Source of the DNA: Streptomyces sp. SCSIO 30461 | GTDB lineage: Bacteria; Actinomycetota; Actinomycetes; Streptomycetales; Streptomycetaceae | Direction of reading: 5' to 3' | Assembly (NCBI RefSeq): GCF_037023745.1 | Contig: NZ_CP146101.1 | Span: 1,054,001 to 1,118,000, forward strand | Length of the DNA: 64,000 nucleotides | Shown here: positions 38,210 to 46,131 of the stretch, piece after piece | How the letters are laid out: each line of letters opens with the position of its first letter | Position numbering within the stretch: position 1 is the stretch's first letter | Program-made: the position numbers and the translations under genes | Notes under the pieces: generated by a model | Database searches by the model: none | Told to the model about the DNA's origin: nothing | The model's input: only the letters and a program-made list of their open reading frames with translations

Positions 38210-39417
38210 CCGAGTCCTTTCACGAGATGTGGACCCGGCTCGCACCGATCGGGCGCGAGCCGGAGACCCGCGGCTACCGCCGCTACGCCTGGACCGGCGC
38301 CGACGCCGAATGCCGGGTGTGGTTCCGGGAGCAGGCCGAGGCGCGCGGGCTGGTCCACGAGATCGACCGCAACGGCAACCAGTGGGCCTGGCACGGTGAT
38401 CCCGCCGCCGGTGACGCCGTCGTGACCGGGTCCCATCTGGACTCGGTCCCCGACGGGGGCGCCTTCGACGGCCCGCTCGGGGTGGTCTCCGCCTTCGCCG
38501 CGTTCGACGAACTGCGCCGCAGGGGCGCCGAGTTCACCAAGCCGTTCGCCGTCAGCAACTTCGGCGACGAGGAAGGTGCCCGCTTCGGACTCGCCTGCGT
38601 CGGTTCGCGGCTCACCGCCGGGCAGCTCACCAAGGAGCGGGCGTACGAGCTGCGCGACGGCGACGGGGTGTCGCTGCCGCAGGCCATGGAAGCGGCCGGA
38701 TACGACCCGGAGGCCATCGGGCCCGACCTCGAACGCCTCTCCAGGATCGGCGCGTTCGTCGAGCTCCATGTCGAACAGGGCCGTGCCCTGGACCTGTCGG
38801 GCGACCCGGTCGGTATCGCCAGCGCCATCTGGCCGCACGGCCGCTGGCGCTTCGACTTCAGGGGCGAGGCCAACCACGCGGGCACCACCCGGCTCGCGGA
38901 CCGCCGCGACCCCATGCTCAGCTACGCCGAGACCGTGCTCGCCGCCCGCCGCGAAGCCGAACTCGCCGGCGCCGTCGCCACCTTCGGCAAGGTCGCCGTC
39001 GAGCCCAACGGCGTCAACGCCATCCCCTCCCTCGTCCGGGGCTGGCTCGACTCCCGCGCCCCCGACCAGGCCACCCTGGACACGGTCGTCGCCGCCGTCG
39101 AACAGGCCGCGAAGGACCGAGCCCAGCGCGACGGCGTGGACCTCGCCGTGGTGCGCGAGTCGTTCACACCGGTGGTCGAGTTCGGCCACGCCCTGCGCGA
39201 CGAGATCGGCGCGCTGCTCGACGGCCGGGCCCCGCTGCTGGGTACCGGCGCGGGACACGACGCCGGAATCCTGTCCGGCGCCATTCCGACCGCCATGCTG
39301 TTCGTGCGGAACCCGACGGGCATCTCGCACTCCCCGGCCGAGCACGCGGCCGAGGACGACTGCGTCGCCGGGGTCCTCGCACTCGCCGACGTACTGGAGG
39401 GGCTCGCGTGCAGGTGA
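38206..39417 (+). CDS. M20-family amidohydrolase (allantoate/N-carbamoyl amidohydrolase-like)
   Basis: A 403-residue dizinc hydrolase of the M20 peptidase/AllC-type family. Metal-site motifs are [20 protein letters not shown] and the C-terminal G-A-G-H-D-A-G. The dimerisation-domain Arg/His elements are present (N-H-A-G-T-T-R). It lies between hutU and hutF with 4-base and 10-base overlaps, so it belongs to histidine breakdown. HutF makes N-formyl-glutamate, and no HutG-type deformylase is seen; this enzyme may release formate or handle a related N-acyl-glutamate (inference). The GTG at 38206 overlaps the hutU stop. Confidence 0.92.
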   Translation: MTESFHEMWTRLAPIGREPETRGYRRYAWTGADAECRVWFREQAEARGLVHEIDRNGNQWAWHGDPAAGDAVVTGSHLDSVPDGGAFDGPLGVVSAFAAFDELRRRGAEFTKPFAVSNFGDEEGARFGLACVGSRLTAGQLTKERAYELRDGDGVSLPQAMEAAGYDPEAIGPDLERLSRIGAFVELHVEQGRALDLSGDPVGIASAIWPHGRWRFDFRGEANHAGTTRLADRRDPMLSYAETVLAARREAELAGAVATFGKVAVEPNGVNAIPSLVRGWLDSRAPDQATLDTVVAAVEQAAKDRAQRDGVDLAVVRESFTPVVEFGHALRDEIGALLDGRAPLLGTGAGHDAGILSGAIPTAMLFVRNPTGISHSPAEHAAEDDCVAGVLALADVLEGLACR

Positions 39418-40772
39418 CGGCTACGGCCGCGACAACGTCAGCGGCAACGTACTGGCTGGAGCACGCCTGGCTCGACGCCAACGTCGAACCGGGCGTGGCC
39501 CTTGAAGTGTCCGACGGCAGGATCAAGGCCGTCACGACCGGGATCACGACCCCGCCATCCGGGGCCGTGGTGCTGCGCGGTCTGACCCTTCCCGGCCTCG
39601 CCAACGCCCACTCCCACGCTTTCCACCGGGCTCTGCGCGGGCTTGTCCAGGTCGGCTCGGGCACCTTCTGGACCTGGCGCGAGTTCATGTACCAGGTCGC
39701 CTCGCGGCTGACCCCCGACTCGTACCACGCGCTGGCGCGCGCCGTGTACGCCGAGATGGCGCTCGCCGGGATCACCGCCGTCGGTGAGTTCCACTATGTG
39801 CACCACGCCCCCGGTGGGGCTCCCTACGCCGACCCGAACGCGATGGGGGAGGCGCTGGTCGCGGCGGCGGCCGACGCGGGTATCCGGATCACGCTGCTCG
39901 ACACCGCGTATCTGTCCGCGGGTTTCGGCGCGGCCCCCGACCGGCACCAGCTGCGTTTCTCCGACGGCACGGCCGACGCCTGGGCAGCGCGGGTCTCGCA
40001 GCTCAAGGACGGCGAACTGGTGCGGATCGGTGCCGCGATCCACTCCGTACGGGCCGTCCCCGCCGCCCAGCTGTCGACGGTCGCCGACTGGGCCGCCGAA
40101 AGGGGCGCGCCGCTGCATGTCCATCTCTCCGAGCAGACGGCGGAGAACGACGCCTGTGCCGCCGCCCACGGCTGCACCCCGACCCGGCTGCTCGCCGACA
40201 ACGGCGTGCTCGGTCCGCGCACGACCGGCGTCCACAACACGCATCTGACGGACGACGACATCAGTCTGCTCGGCTCCACCGGCACCGGTACCTGCATGTG
40301 CCCGACCACCGAGCGGGACCTGGCCGACGGTATCGGCCCCGCCGTCGACCTGGGCCGGGCGGGCAGCCCGCTGTCCCTGGGCAGTGACAGCCACGCCGTG
40401 ATCGACCTGCTCGAAGAGGCACGGGCGATGGAGCTCAACGAACGCCTGCGCTCGCGCACCCGCGGCCACTGGACAGCGGCGGCCCTGCTGCGAGCCGCCA
40501 CCGCCGACGGGCACGCGGCTCTCGGCTGGGACGGCGCGGGCTCCCTTGAGGCGGGCGCCCTCGCCGACTTCACCACCATCGCGCTGGACTCGGTACGCAC
40601 CGCGGGCCCGCTGCCCAGGCTCGGCGCCGAGACCGCGGTCTTCGCGGCGACGGCGGCCGATGTCCGGCACACCGTGGTCGCCGGCCGACAAGTGGTGCGG
40701 GACGGGGTGCACACCCTGGTCCCGGATGTGGCCTCGGCACTGGCTGAGACGATCGGGGCGCTGCGGGGCTGA
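39408..40772 (+). CDS. hutF: Formimidoylglutamate deiminase
   Basis: A 454-residue metal-dependent amidohydrolase that converts N-formimino-L-glutamate to N-formyl-L-glutamate and ammonia. The metal motif H-S-H-A-F-H-R follows G-L-A-N-A near residue 65; later metal ligands lie in H-V-H-L-S-E-Q and in L-G-S-D-S-H-A. It is more like FIGLU deiminase than guanine or cytosine deaminases because of the F-H-R-A-L-R-G and F-W-T-W-R-E blocks. The GTG at 39408 has GGAGGGG 5 bases before it; a second GTG at 39414 overlaps the previous stop. It ends the operon; hutI does not follow. Confidence 0.95.
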   Translation: MQVTATAATTSAATYWLEHAWLDANVEPGVALEVSDGRIKAVTTGITTPPSGAVVLRGLTLPGLANAHSHAFHRALRGLVQVGSGTFWTWREFMYQVASRLTPDSYHALARAVYAEMALAGITAVGEFHYVHHAPGGAPYADPNAMGEALVAAAADAGIRITLLDTAYLSAGFGAAPDRHQLRFSDGTADAWAARVSQLKDGELVRIGAAIHSVRAVPAAQLSTVADWAAERGAPLHVHLSEQTAENDACAAAHGCTPTRLLADNGVLGPRTTGVHNTHLTDDDISLLGSTGTGTCMCPTTERDLADGIGPAVDLGRAGSPLSLGSDSHAVIDLLEEARAMELNERLRSRTRGHWTAAALLRAATADGHAALGWDGAGSLEAGALADFTTIALDSVRTAGPLPRLGAETAVFAATAADVRHTVVAGRQVVRDGVHTLVPDVASALAETIGALRG

Positions 40773-40957
40773 GACTTCAGGCCGGGGTTTGAGTGGGAGG
40801 ACCGCGCGGACGGTGATCGCCGACCTGTTCCGCTCATACACGTGGACGAGGCCAGGTCGGGGCATCGGCGAGGCACAGCGACCGAATTCGGCTTGCGGAA
40901 CCCCCGCGCTCCCGGTCAGCTTCGTGTCCTGCCCGCGGAGCCGGAGGAACGAACCAC

Positions 40958-41374
40958 ATGACCACGCAGCACCACGAAGCGACCGATCACGAGCTCATCC
41001 AAGCCGCGACCCGTATCGCCCGCACGCGCTGCCGGGGCGACAACCACACCATGGCCGCCGCTGCCCGTGCCCAGGACGGCCGGATCATCACTGCGGTCAA
41101 TGCCTACCACTTCACCGGCGGGCCCTGTGCCGAGCTGGTCCTCATCGGTGCGGCAGCGGCACAGGGAGCCTACGAACTGGACGTGATCGTCGCCGTGGGC
41201 GACAGGAACCGCGGGATCGTCCCTCCGTGCGGCCGGTGCCGGCAAGTCCTTCTCGACTACTTCCCGGCCGTCAAGGTCATCGTCGGCAACGGTGAGCGCA
41301 CCCGAACCGTCCGCATCACCGACTTGCTGCCGGAGAGCTATGTGTGGGCCGACCACCGACTCGAGGACGCGTAG
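40958..41374 (+). CDS. Cytidine deaminase-like protein (blasticidin deaminase group)
   Basis: A 138-residue zinc deaminase. The catalytic block is F-T-G-G-P-C-A-E-L-V, with Cys as zinc ligand and Glu as proton shuttle; the second ligand pair is P-P-C-G-R-C-R-Q. The N terminus (I-A-R-T-R-C-R-G-D-N-H-T) and the Tyr-His before the zinc block differ from housekeeping cytidine deaminase, which this window also encodes (62654), and resemble blasticidin-S-deaminase-like proteins. It may act on a modified nucleoside. GGAGG precedes the ATG. It lies in the junction region between the two syntenic blocks and may be horizontally acquired. Confidence 0.85.
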   Translation: MTTQHHEATDHELIQAATRIARTRCRGDNHTMAAAARAQDGRIITAVNAYHFTGGPCAELVLIGAAAAQGAYELDVIVAVGDRNRGIVPPCGRCRQVLLDYFPAVKVIVGNGERTRTVRITDLLPESYVWADHRLEDA

Positions 41375-41395
41375 GCCCTGTCCGGAGGGCAACTG

Positions 41396-41992
41396 CTACT
41401 GGCCTACGCGGCCGTCGATCCGCTCACGCAGGAGGTCGGCGTGGCCGCAGTGCCGCGCGTACTCCCCGATCTGCGCCACCAGAATGTCACGGAGTTGCAC
41501 GTCACCGGCGGGTCGCGCGCCGAGGTCGGCGAAGCCGGCGATGAACCGGTCGGTGAGTTCCGCCTCGGCCCGCCACTGACGCCAGGCGTCCGCCACGACC
41601 TCGGGGTCGGCCACCGCGCCGGTCCAGTCGCCGTCGCGGTCCTCGGCGCTTCGGTAGATCCTGGGCAGGTCCTGCCCCGCCATCCGGCGGAAGTGCCGCT
41701 CGTCCTCGGCCATATGACGCACCAGTCCGAGCAGGGACATCGTCGACGGAGGTACGGAGCGCCGAGCCATCTGCTCGGCGTCCAACCCCGCGCACTTCAT
41801 CTCCACGGTGAGGCGGAAGTGGCGCAGCCCGTCGAGCAGCGTGCTGCGTTCGTCGACCGTCTCGGTGCCGGACGCCCGCGGATCGTCGTCCGGGTCGACC
41901 CACATGTCGGTGTGCACGGTGGCGGGTGTCCAGCGGGTCAACGCCGCCGCCGCTTCGTCGGCGTGCTCGGCTGACGTCGAGTCTGAGTTCAT
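41396..41992 (-). CDS. DinB-family (DUF664) protein
   Basis: A 198-residue four-helix-bundle protein. The pattern L-D-G-L-R-H-F-R-L-T-V-E-M-K, then M-S-L-L-G-L-V-R-H-M-A-E-D-E-R-H-F, and later R-D-I-L-V-A-Q-I-G-E-Y-A-R-H-C-G-H-A-D carries the three His residues that bind metal in the DinB/YfiT superfamily. Some members are thiol (bacillithiol or mycothiol) transferases; the activity here is unknown. It is convergent with the deaminase gene, separated by only 21 bp. Confidence 0.88.
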   Translation of the reverse strand: MNSDSTSAEHADEAAAALTRWTPATVHTDMWVDPDDDPRASGTETVDERSTLLDGLRHFRLTVEMKCAGLDAEQMARRSVPPSTMSLLGLVRHMAEDERHFRRMAGQDLPRIYRSAEDRDGDWTGAVADPEVVADAWRQWRAEAELTDRFIAGFADLGARPAGDVQLRDILVAQIGEYARHCGHADLLRERIDGRVGQ

Positions 41993-42915
41993 GCGGGCAA
42001 TTCTCGGGTGCGTTCAGCAGGGCCGACCAGCGAATATCGTCGCGCGTCACCTCGGTTGCCGGTGGCGACCGTCCGGACTCGGGGATATCCTCAGCGCTTG
42101 CCCCGGGCGACACGAAGGTCGCGGACCAGAAGCGCGACGCCAACTACGACTACGCCATCAGCTGGACGATGTGCTCACCAGAATCTGACGGCGCATGGAA
42201 GAGCCCGGATACCGACGGGGGATGCGGTATCCGGGCGTCTGATCATCATGGCACACACCTGGGCTGTCGTCGCGGTTTCGACGCTCTTTGCGTCAAACGG
42301 CGTGGCGGCTGATGGTGGTTCGGAGCCGATGAGACTCACTCGGCGGGTGCTGCCGACAGTCACGGCACTGGTCACCAGGAGCGGGAGACGCGGTGGCACG
42401 GCAGCGGTAGCCGTCACCTACACCGGCACTCTCACCCACTCCGTCGCCTGAACAGAAGCCGCGTACCCCCGCATGAACGACGACACCGGAGCCGACGAGT
42501 GTACGAGCAGCTCCGTGCCGCGCTCGCCGAGCGCGGGATCACTCTGCCGTCCCTCGGCGTGGATCTGCCGAGCTCCGCGGACACCTCCGGCCGCCTGCCG
42601 CTGATCGCGCTCGGCAACTGCAATCGGATGAGAGCCGGGACCGGGTCGGCCAGGCGGTCGGCCGCAGCGTTGTCCGCGCCTGGCGTTCAGCCTGGTCGGG
42701 GTCCCGGGGAAGGAGGGAGGACGACCGGGGCCGCCACCCCCCACAGGAGAGGCCCCGGTCGTCGTCCTGGAGGCCGCGTACGGCCCCGTACTCCGTTCAG
42801 CGCCAGGGGTGCGTTTTCTGTCACACACCTGACCAGCAGAATGTTGCAAGTTGTACAAGACGTGGACGTACGCAGCGGTAGCCGCGTAGCGTGCTTCAGC
42901 GCGAAGGCGTGTGCG
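41993..42915. other. Degenerate junction region with gene fragments
   Basis: More than 900 bp without an intact gene. GC content and codon phasing drift, and the frames are broken. Only one fragment is recognisable (42499-42624). The last 100 bp before the sigma factor are AT-richer (AATGTTGCAAGTTGTACAAG near 42840) and probably hold its promoter. From memory of S. coelicolor, the left neighbours and right neighbours of this region lie far apart, so it may be a rearrangement scar. Confidence 0.5.
42499..42624 (+). pseudogene. Truncated small Streptomyces-type conserved protein
   Basis: A GTG start opens a frame Y-E-Q-L-R-A-A-L-A-E-R-G-I-T-L-P-S-L-G-V with good codon phasing, ending in A-L-G-N-C-N, which resembles a widespread 60-residue Streptomyces family that ends L-G-x-C-N-x-x-T-A. 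After C-N the similarity is lost, so the C terminus appears replaced. The frame then runs into the sigma factor gene by chance. Confidence 0.4.
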
Positions 42916-43695
42916 ATGGCGGTGACCAGCCGCGATGACGAACGGGTAGTGGGAGTGCTGGGGGACGACGCGGAGCTGACTGCCGCGGTGCTCGCGGCTC
43001 AGGACGGAAGTGAAGAGGCATTCCGGACTGTGTACCGCACGGTGCAACCGCGGCTGCTCGGTTACATACGCACACTGGTCGGCGAAGCGGACGCCGAGGA
43101 CGTCGCGTCCGAGTCCTGGTTGCAGATAGCCCGGGACCTGGAGCGGTTCAGCGGGGACGCGGACCGCTTCCGCGGCTGGGCCGCGCGGATCGCGCGGAAC
43201 CGGGCGCTGGACCACATACGTATGCGGGGGCGGCGGCCGGCCGTCGGGGGCGACGAGACCGAACTCACCGGGCGGCCCGCCGAGTCCGACACCGCCGACG
43301 AGGCCATGGAGGCGCTCGCCACCGGGCGCGCGATGGAGCTGATCTCCCAGTTGCCGCAGGACCAGGCCGAGGCCGTGGTGCTGCGGGTGGTCATGGGTCT
43401 TGACGCGAAGTCGGCCGCGGAGACGCTCGGGAAGCGTCCGGGGGCCGTCCGCACCGCTGCGCACCGGGGGCTGAAGCGTCTGGCCGAGCTGCTCCGCGAT
43501 CCCGGTGACGCCGCCGACGAGGGCTCGGGTGACGGATCTCACGGCGGTCAGCCGAGCGGTGGAAGGCGCGGTTCCGTGAGTCTTGGAAAGAGCGCCGAAC
43601 TCGGCGCCGTACCCCCGCAGCGACGCCCCCGGCGCGGAGTGGCGCGCTCCGCGGGTGTGACGCATTCGCGTCTGCGGACGCAGAAGGACATGTGA
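42916..43695 (+). CDS. ECF-type RNA polymerase sigma factor
   Basis: A 259-residue sigma-70-family regulator. Region 2 is F-R-T-V-Y-R-T-V-Q-P-R-L-L-G-Y-I and V-A-S-E-S-W-L-Q-I-A-R-D; R-G-W-A-A-R-I-A-R-N-R-A-L-D-H-I follows. Region 4 is the HTH L-P-Q-D-Q-A-E-A-V-V-L-R and A-A-E-T-L-G-K-R-P-G-A-V-R-T-A-A-H-R-G-L-K. A basic Ser/Gly-rich tail of 60 residues is unusual. The ATG at 42916 has GAAGG 9-13 bases upstream. It is coupled to the next gene by overlapping stop and start (TGATG), the standard layout of sigma/anti-sigma pairs. Confidence 0.92.
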   Translation: MAVTSRDDERVVGVLGDDAELTAAVLAAQDGSEEAFRTVYRTVQPRLLGYIRTLVGEADAEDVASESWLQIARDLERFSGDADRFRGWAARIARNRALDHIRMRGRRPAVGGDETELTGRPAESDTADEAMEALATGRAMELISQLPQDQAEAVVLRVVMGLDAKSAAETLGKRPGAVRTAAHRGLKRLAELLRDPGDAADEGSGDGSHGGQPSGGRRGSVSLGKSAELGAVPPQRRPRRGVARSAGVTHSRLRTQKDM

Positions 43696-44765
43696 TGGCC
43701 GACGAGCGCTACCCATGGCTCGACCTGGAGGCCGCGGAGCGACTGCTGCGCGGTGAGCCGGTCGAGCCGTTCGGCGTTGACGCGCGTAGCCAGGATGAGG
43801 CGCGGCGACTCGCTGCTGCTCTGGATGCTGCCCGTCTGCCGGAAGCGGCAAACGACCCCATGCCGCTGCGCGGTGAGGAAGAGGCGCTGGCCGCCTTCCG
43901 GAAGGTGCGCGACGGCGGCGCGGACGAACTGCTGCCGACGGCTGTGCGGCTCGGAGGCGTGGAGTCCGGCGCCTGTGTGACGTCGGTGGCGTCCGTCGGA
44001 GCCGTGTCCCGCCGTCGCCGGGGGCGCTGGGGGCGGCCGGTGCGCTGGGGGCTGGCCGCATCGCTGGCCGGCTTCGCCGTGGGCGGTGTCGCCGTGGCCG
44101 CCGGTGTGGGTGCGCTGCCCGGTCCCTTCGGTGACGAGCACACCCCTGTGCCTGAATCAACCGTTTCCGCACCGGTTTCACCTGAACCGGAGGAGTCCGG
44201 TTCGGTGACGGCCGGCGCCGACACCTCGCCGCCGGACGGTCCCACGCCCGGTGAGGGCGGCGCGGTCATACCGTCGGCCCCGGGTGGTGAAGAGCCCACG
44301 GGCGGCGCCGACGGCGGCGGCACGGCAAGCCCGGACGACCGCGGCCGCGGCGACAAGAAGGGCGGCGACCCTTCCTGGGGCTGGGGCAACGACGGGGGCA
44401 GCCGCAGCGAGTGGTATGCCGAGACGCTCGATGCCTGCCGTGACTACCGCAGCGGGCAGCTCGACGACGAGAGCAAGCGTCAGCTTGAGTCGCTGGCCAA
44501 GGGAGCGGACCGGGTCACGCACTTCTGCGACCGTGTGCTCGACGCCGGGACCGGCGACTCGGGCAACGGGAACTCCGGGAGCGACAGCTCCGGCAGCGGT
44601 TCCGCCGACGGCGACAGTGACGGCGACGGCCGCGGTGGGAACGACGACCGCGGCGGCGACTCCGGCAAGGGCTGGATCGACGGCGGCGTCACCCAGGGGG
44701 CGCACTCCCTGACCGCCGTCCCCGAGATCGCGCTCTCACTGTCAGCCGAGATCAGCGTCTTCTGA
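43695..44765 (+). CDS. Single-pass membrane protein, probable anti-sigma partner
   Basis: A 356-residue protein: a helical cytoplasmic domain of about 110 residues (Y-P-W-L-D-L-E-A-A-E-R-L-L-R-G), one membrane span (W-G-L-A-A-S-L-A-G-F-A-V-G-G-V-A-V-A), then a long Pro/Ser/Gly-rich exported region. That region holds one folded-looking block (E-W-Y-A-E-T-L-D-A-C-R-D-Y-R ... H-F-C-D-R-V-L) with two Cys that could form a disulfide. It lacks the HxxxCxxC zinc motif of ZAS anti-sigma factors. Position and topology argue for anti-sigma; function is not shown. The ATG at 43695 follows AGAAGGA. Confidence 0.68.
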   Translation: MADERYPWLDLEAAERLLRGEPVEPFGVDARSQDEARRLAAALDAARLPEAANDPMPLRGEEEALAAFRKVRDGGADELLPTAVRLGGVESGACVTSVASVGAVSRRRRGRWGRPVRWGLAASLAGFAVGGVAVAAGVGALPGPFGDEHTPVPESTVSAPVSPEPEESGSVTAGADTSPPDGPTPGEGGAVIPSAPGGEEPTGGADGGGTASPDDRGRGDKKGGDPSWGWGNDGGSRSEWYAETLDACRDYRSGQLDDESKRQLESLAKGADRVTHFCDRVLDAGTGDSGNGNSGSDSSGSGSADGDSDGDGRGGNDDRGGDSGKGWIDGGVTQGAHSLTAVPEIALSLSAEISVF

Positions 44766-44936
44766 GGCTGCCGCATGCTTTCGCATGCCAGCTGACCTGC
44801 GCTTATCTGAATCCTGGAAAAAACTTTCGGCCAAGTGTGACGTTTTTCGGCAGTGCGGCGCAGTTGTAAGTGAGCCGACTGGTCATCGGCAGCGCACGAG
44901 CCGGGGTTCCCCCCGTACCTACGGCTCAGCGCACAT

Positions 44937-44975
44937 GGCGCGGGCGGGACACGTTCCCCCGGTCCCGCCCGCGCC
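44937..44975. terminator. 14-bp stem bidirectional terminator
   Basis: GGCGCGGGCGGGAC (44937-44950) pairs perfectly with GTCCCGCCCGCGCC (44962-44975) between two convergent genes. Confidence 0.87.
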
Positions 44976-45026
44976 CTCTCTCATCGACCTTCGACACTCC
45001 GGCCTCGGCGAAGCACCGGCACACGG

Positions 45027-45956
45027 TCACCAGTGGACGACGACCTTGTCGCCCTTCTGGACCTGGTCGAATACCTGAGCGAGCTTCTTCTTGTCCCGGA
45101 CGTTGACGCAGCCGTGCGACGCGCCGTTGTAGCCGCGGGCCGCGAAGTCCGCCGAGTAGTGCACCGCCTGGCCGCCGCTGAAGAACATCGCGTACGGCAT
45201 CGACGTGTGGTAGATCGTGGACGTCCACTCCTTGGCCTTCCAGCCCACGTTGAACGTGCCCTCACGGGTCGGGGTGTTCTCCGAGCCGAAGCGCACGTCC
45301 ATCGCCGCGACCACTTTGCCGTCGATCATCCAGGCGAGCGTCCGGCTCTCCTTGCTGATGCACAGCACGCGGCCCTTCAGGCAGCGTGAGTCGGGCTTGT
45401 CCAGTTCGTTGGTGGTGGACGGGCGCAGTTCGTCCGCGGTCGGCTTCCGGCTGGCGCCGGTGAGCGTCCTCCAGGTGGCACCGTCGACCGTGCCGGTCTC
45501 GGGCAGGCCGTTCTTCTTCTGGAAGGTGCCGACGGCCTTCGAGGTCATCGAACCGTAGAAGGCGGTCGGGGAGCGGTGGAAGTGACCGATCTGGCGCAGC
45601 CGCGCCTGGAGCTCCCGTACCTGCTCGTTCTCCGTGCCCTCACGCATCAGCACCCCGCCCGGCTTGTCCGATGTGCCGGACGGTGTGCCGGACGGTGAGC
45701 CGGAAGCCGAGCCTGACGGCGGGAGCGTGCTCGGCGTGCCGTCCGTGACCGTATCGGCCGAAGCGCCCGGGGCTTTCGACGGCGTAGCGGCTGAGGAGGG
45801 TCGGGCCGGTGACTTGGCGTCGCCCGGTGACGGGGCGGTGCAGCCCGCGGCGAGGGCGATGGCGACCGCTGCCAGCGCGGTACGGCCGATCGCGGCGCGA
45901 GCGGGCGCGCTTCTCGTGAGAACGGTTCTCTTCAGGACAGGCGTGTGACGACGCAT
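45027..45956 (-). CDS. L,D-transpeptidase lipoprotein with peptidoglycan-binding domain
   Basis: A 309-residue exported wall enzyme. The signal peptide ends in the lipobox L-A-A-G-C; a Ser/Pro/Thr linker is followed by a PG_binding_1 domain (E-N-E-Q-V-R-E-L-Q-A-R-L-R-Q-I-G) and a YkuD catalytic domain whose active site is H-G-C-V-N-V near the C terminus, preceded by V-H-Y-S-A. It should form 3-3 cross-links in peptidoglycan or anchor proteins. The ATG at 45956 begins R-R-H-T-P-V-L-K-R-T, a typical signal start. It is convergent with the anti-sigma-like gene. Confidence 0.94.
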   Translation of the reverse strand: MRRHTPVLKRTVLTRSAPARAAIGRTALAAVAIALAAGCTAPSPGDAKSPARPSSAATPSKAPGASADTVTDGTPSTLPPSGSASGSPSGTPSGTSDKPGGVLMREGTENEQVRELQARLRQIGHFHRSPTAFYGSMTSKAVGTFQKKNGLPETGTVDGATWRTLTGASRKPTADELRPSTTNELDKPDSRCLKGRVLCISKESRTLAWMIDGKVVAAMDVRFGSENTPTREGTFNVGWKAKEWTSTIYHTSMPYAMFFSGGQAVHYSADFAARGYNGASHGCVNVRDKKKLAQVFDQVQKGDKVVVHW

Positions 45957-46131
45957 AGGAGCCCCCCGGGACGGACGTGTGTGCCAATAGGGATGCTTTC
46001 CTGCCGTGCTTGGTTGCTGCCGGGGGAGCATCCTGTGAGGAAGCTGACCGAGCAGGCACAGCAGCAGCGCGGAACGACGCGTTCAGTACCTTTAGCACCT
46101 TTGGCACCAGTTCCAGCGGGAGGCACGGCAC

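Noticed and set aside
42248..42451. Small 67-residue frame beginning M-A-H-T-W-A-V-V
   Set aside because: Third-position GC is low for this genome and no ribosome site or family match is evident.
42499..43695. A 398-residue sigma factor with a long N-terminal extension
   Set aside because: The extension is a chance in-frame run through a truncated small gene and non-coding DNA; the ATG at 42916 has a ribosome site and gives a normal ECF factor.
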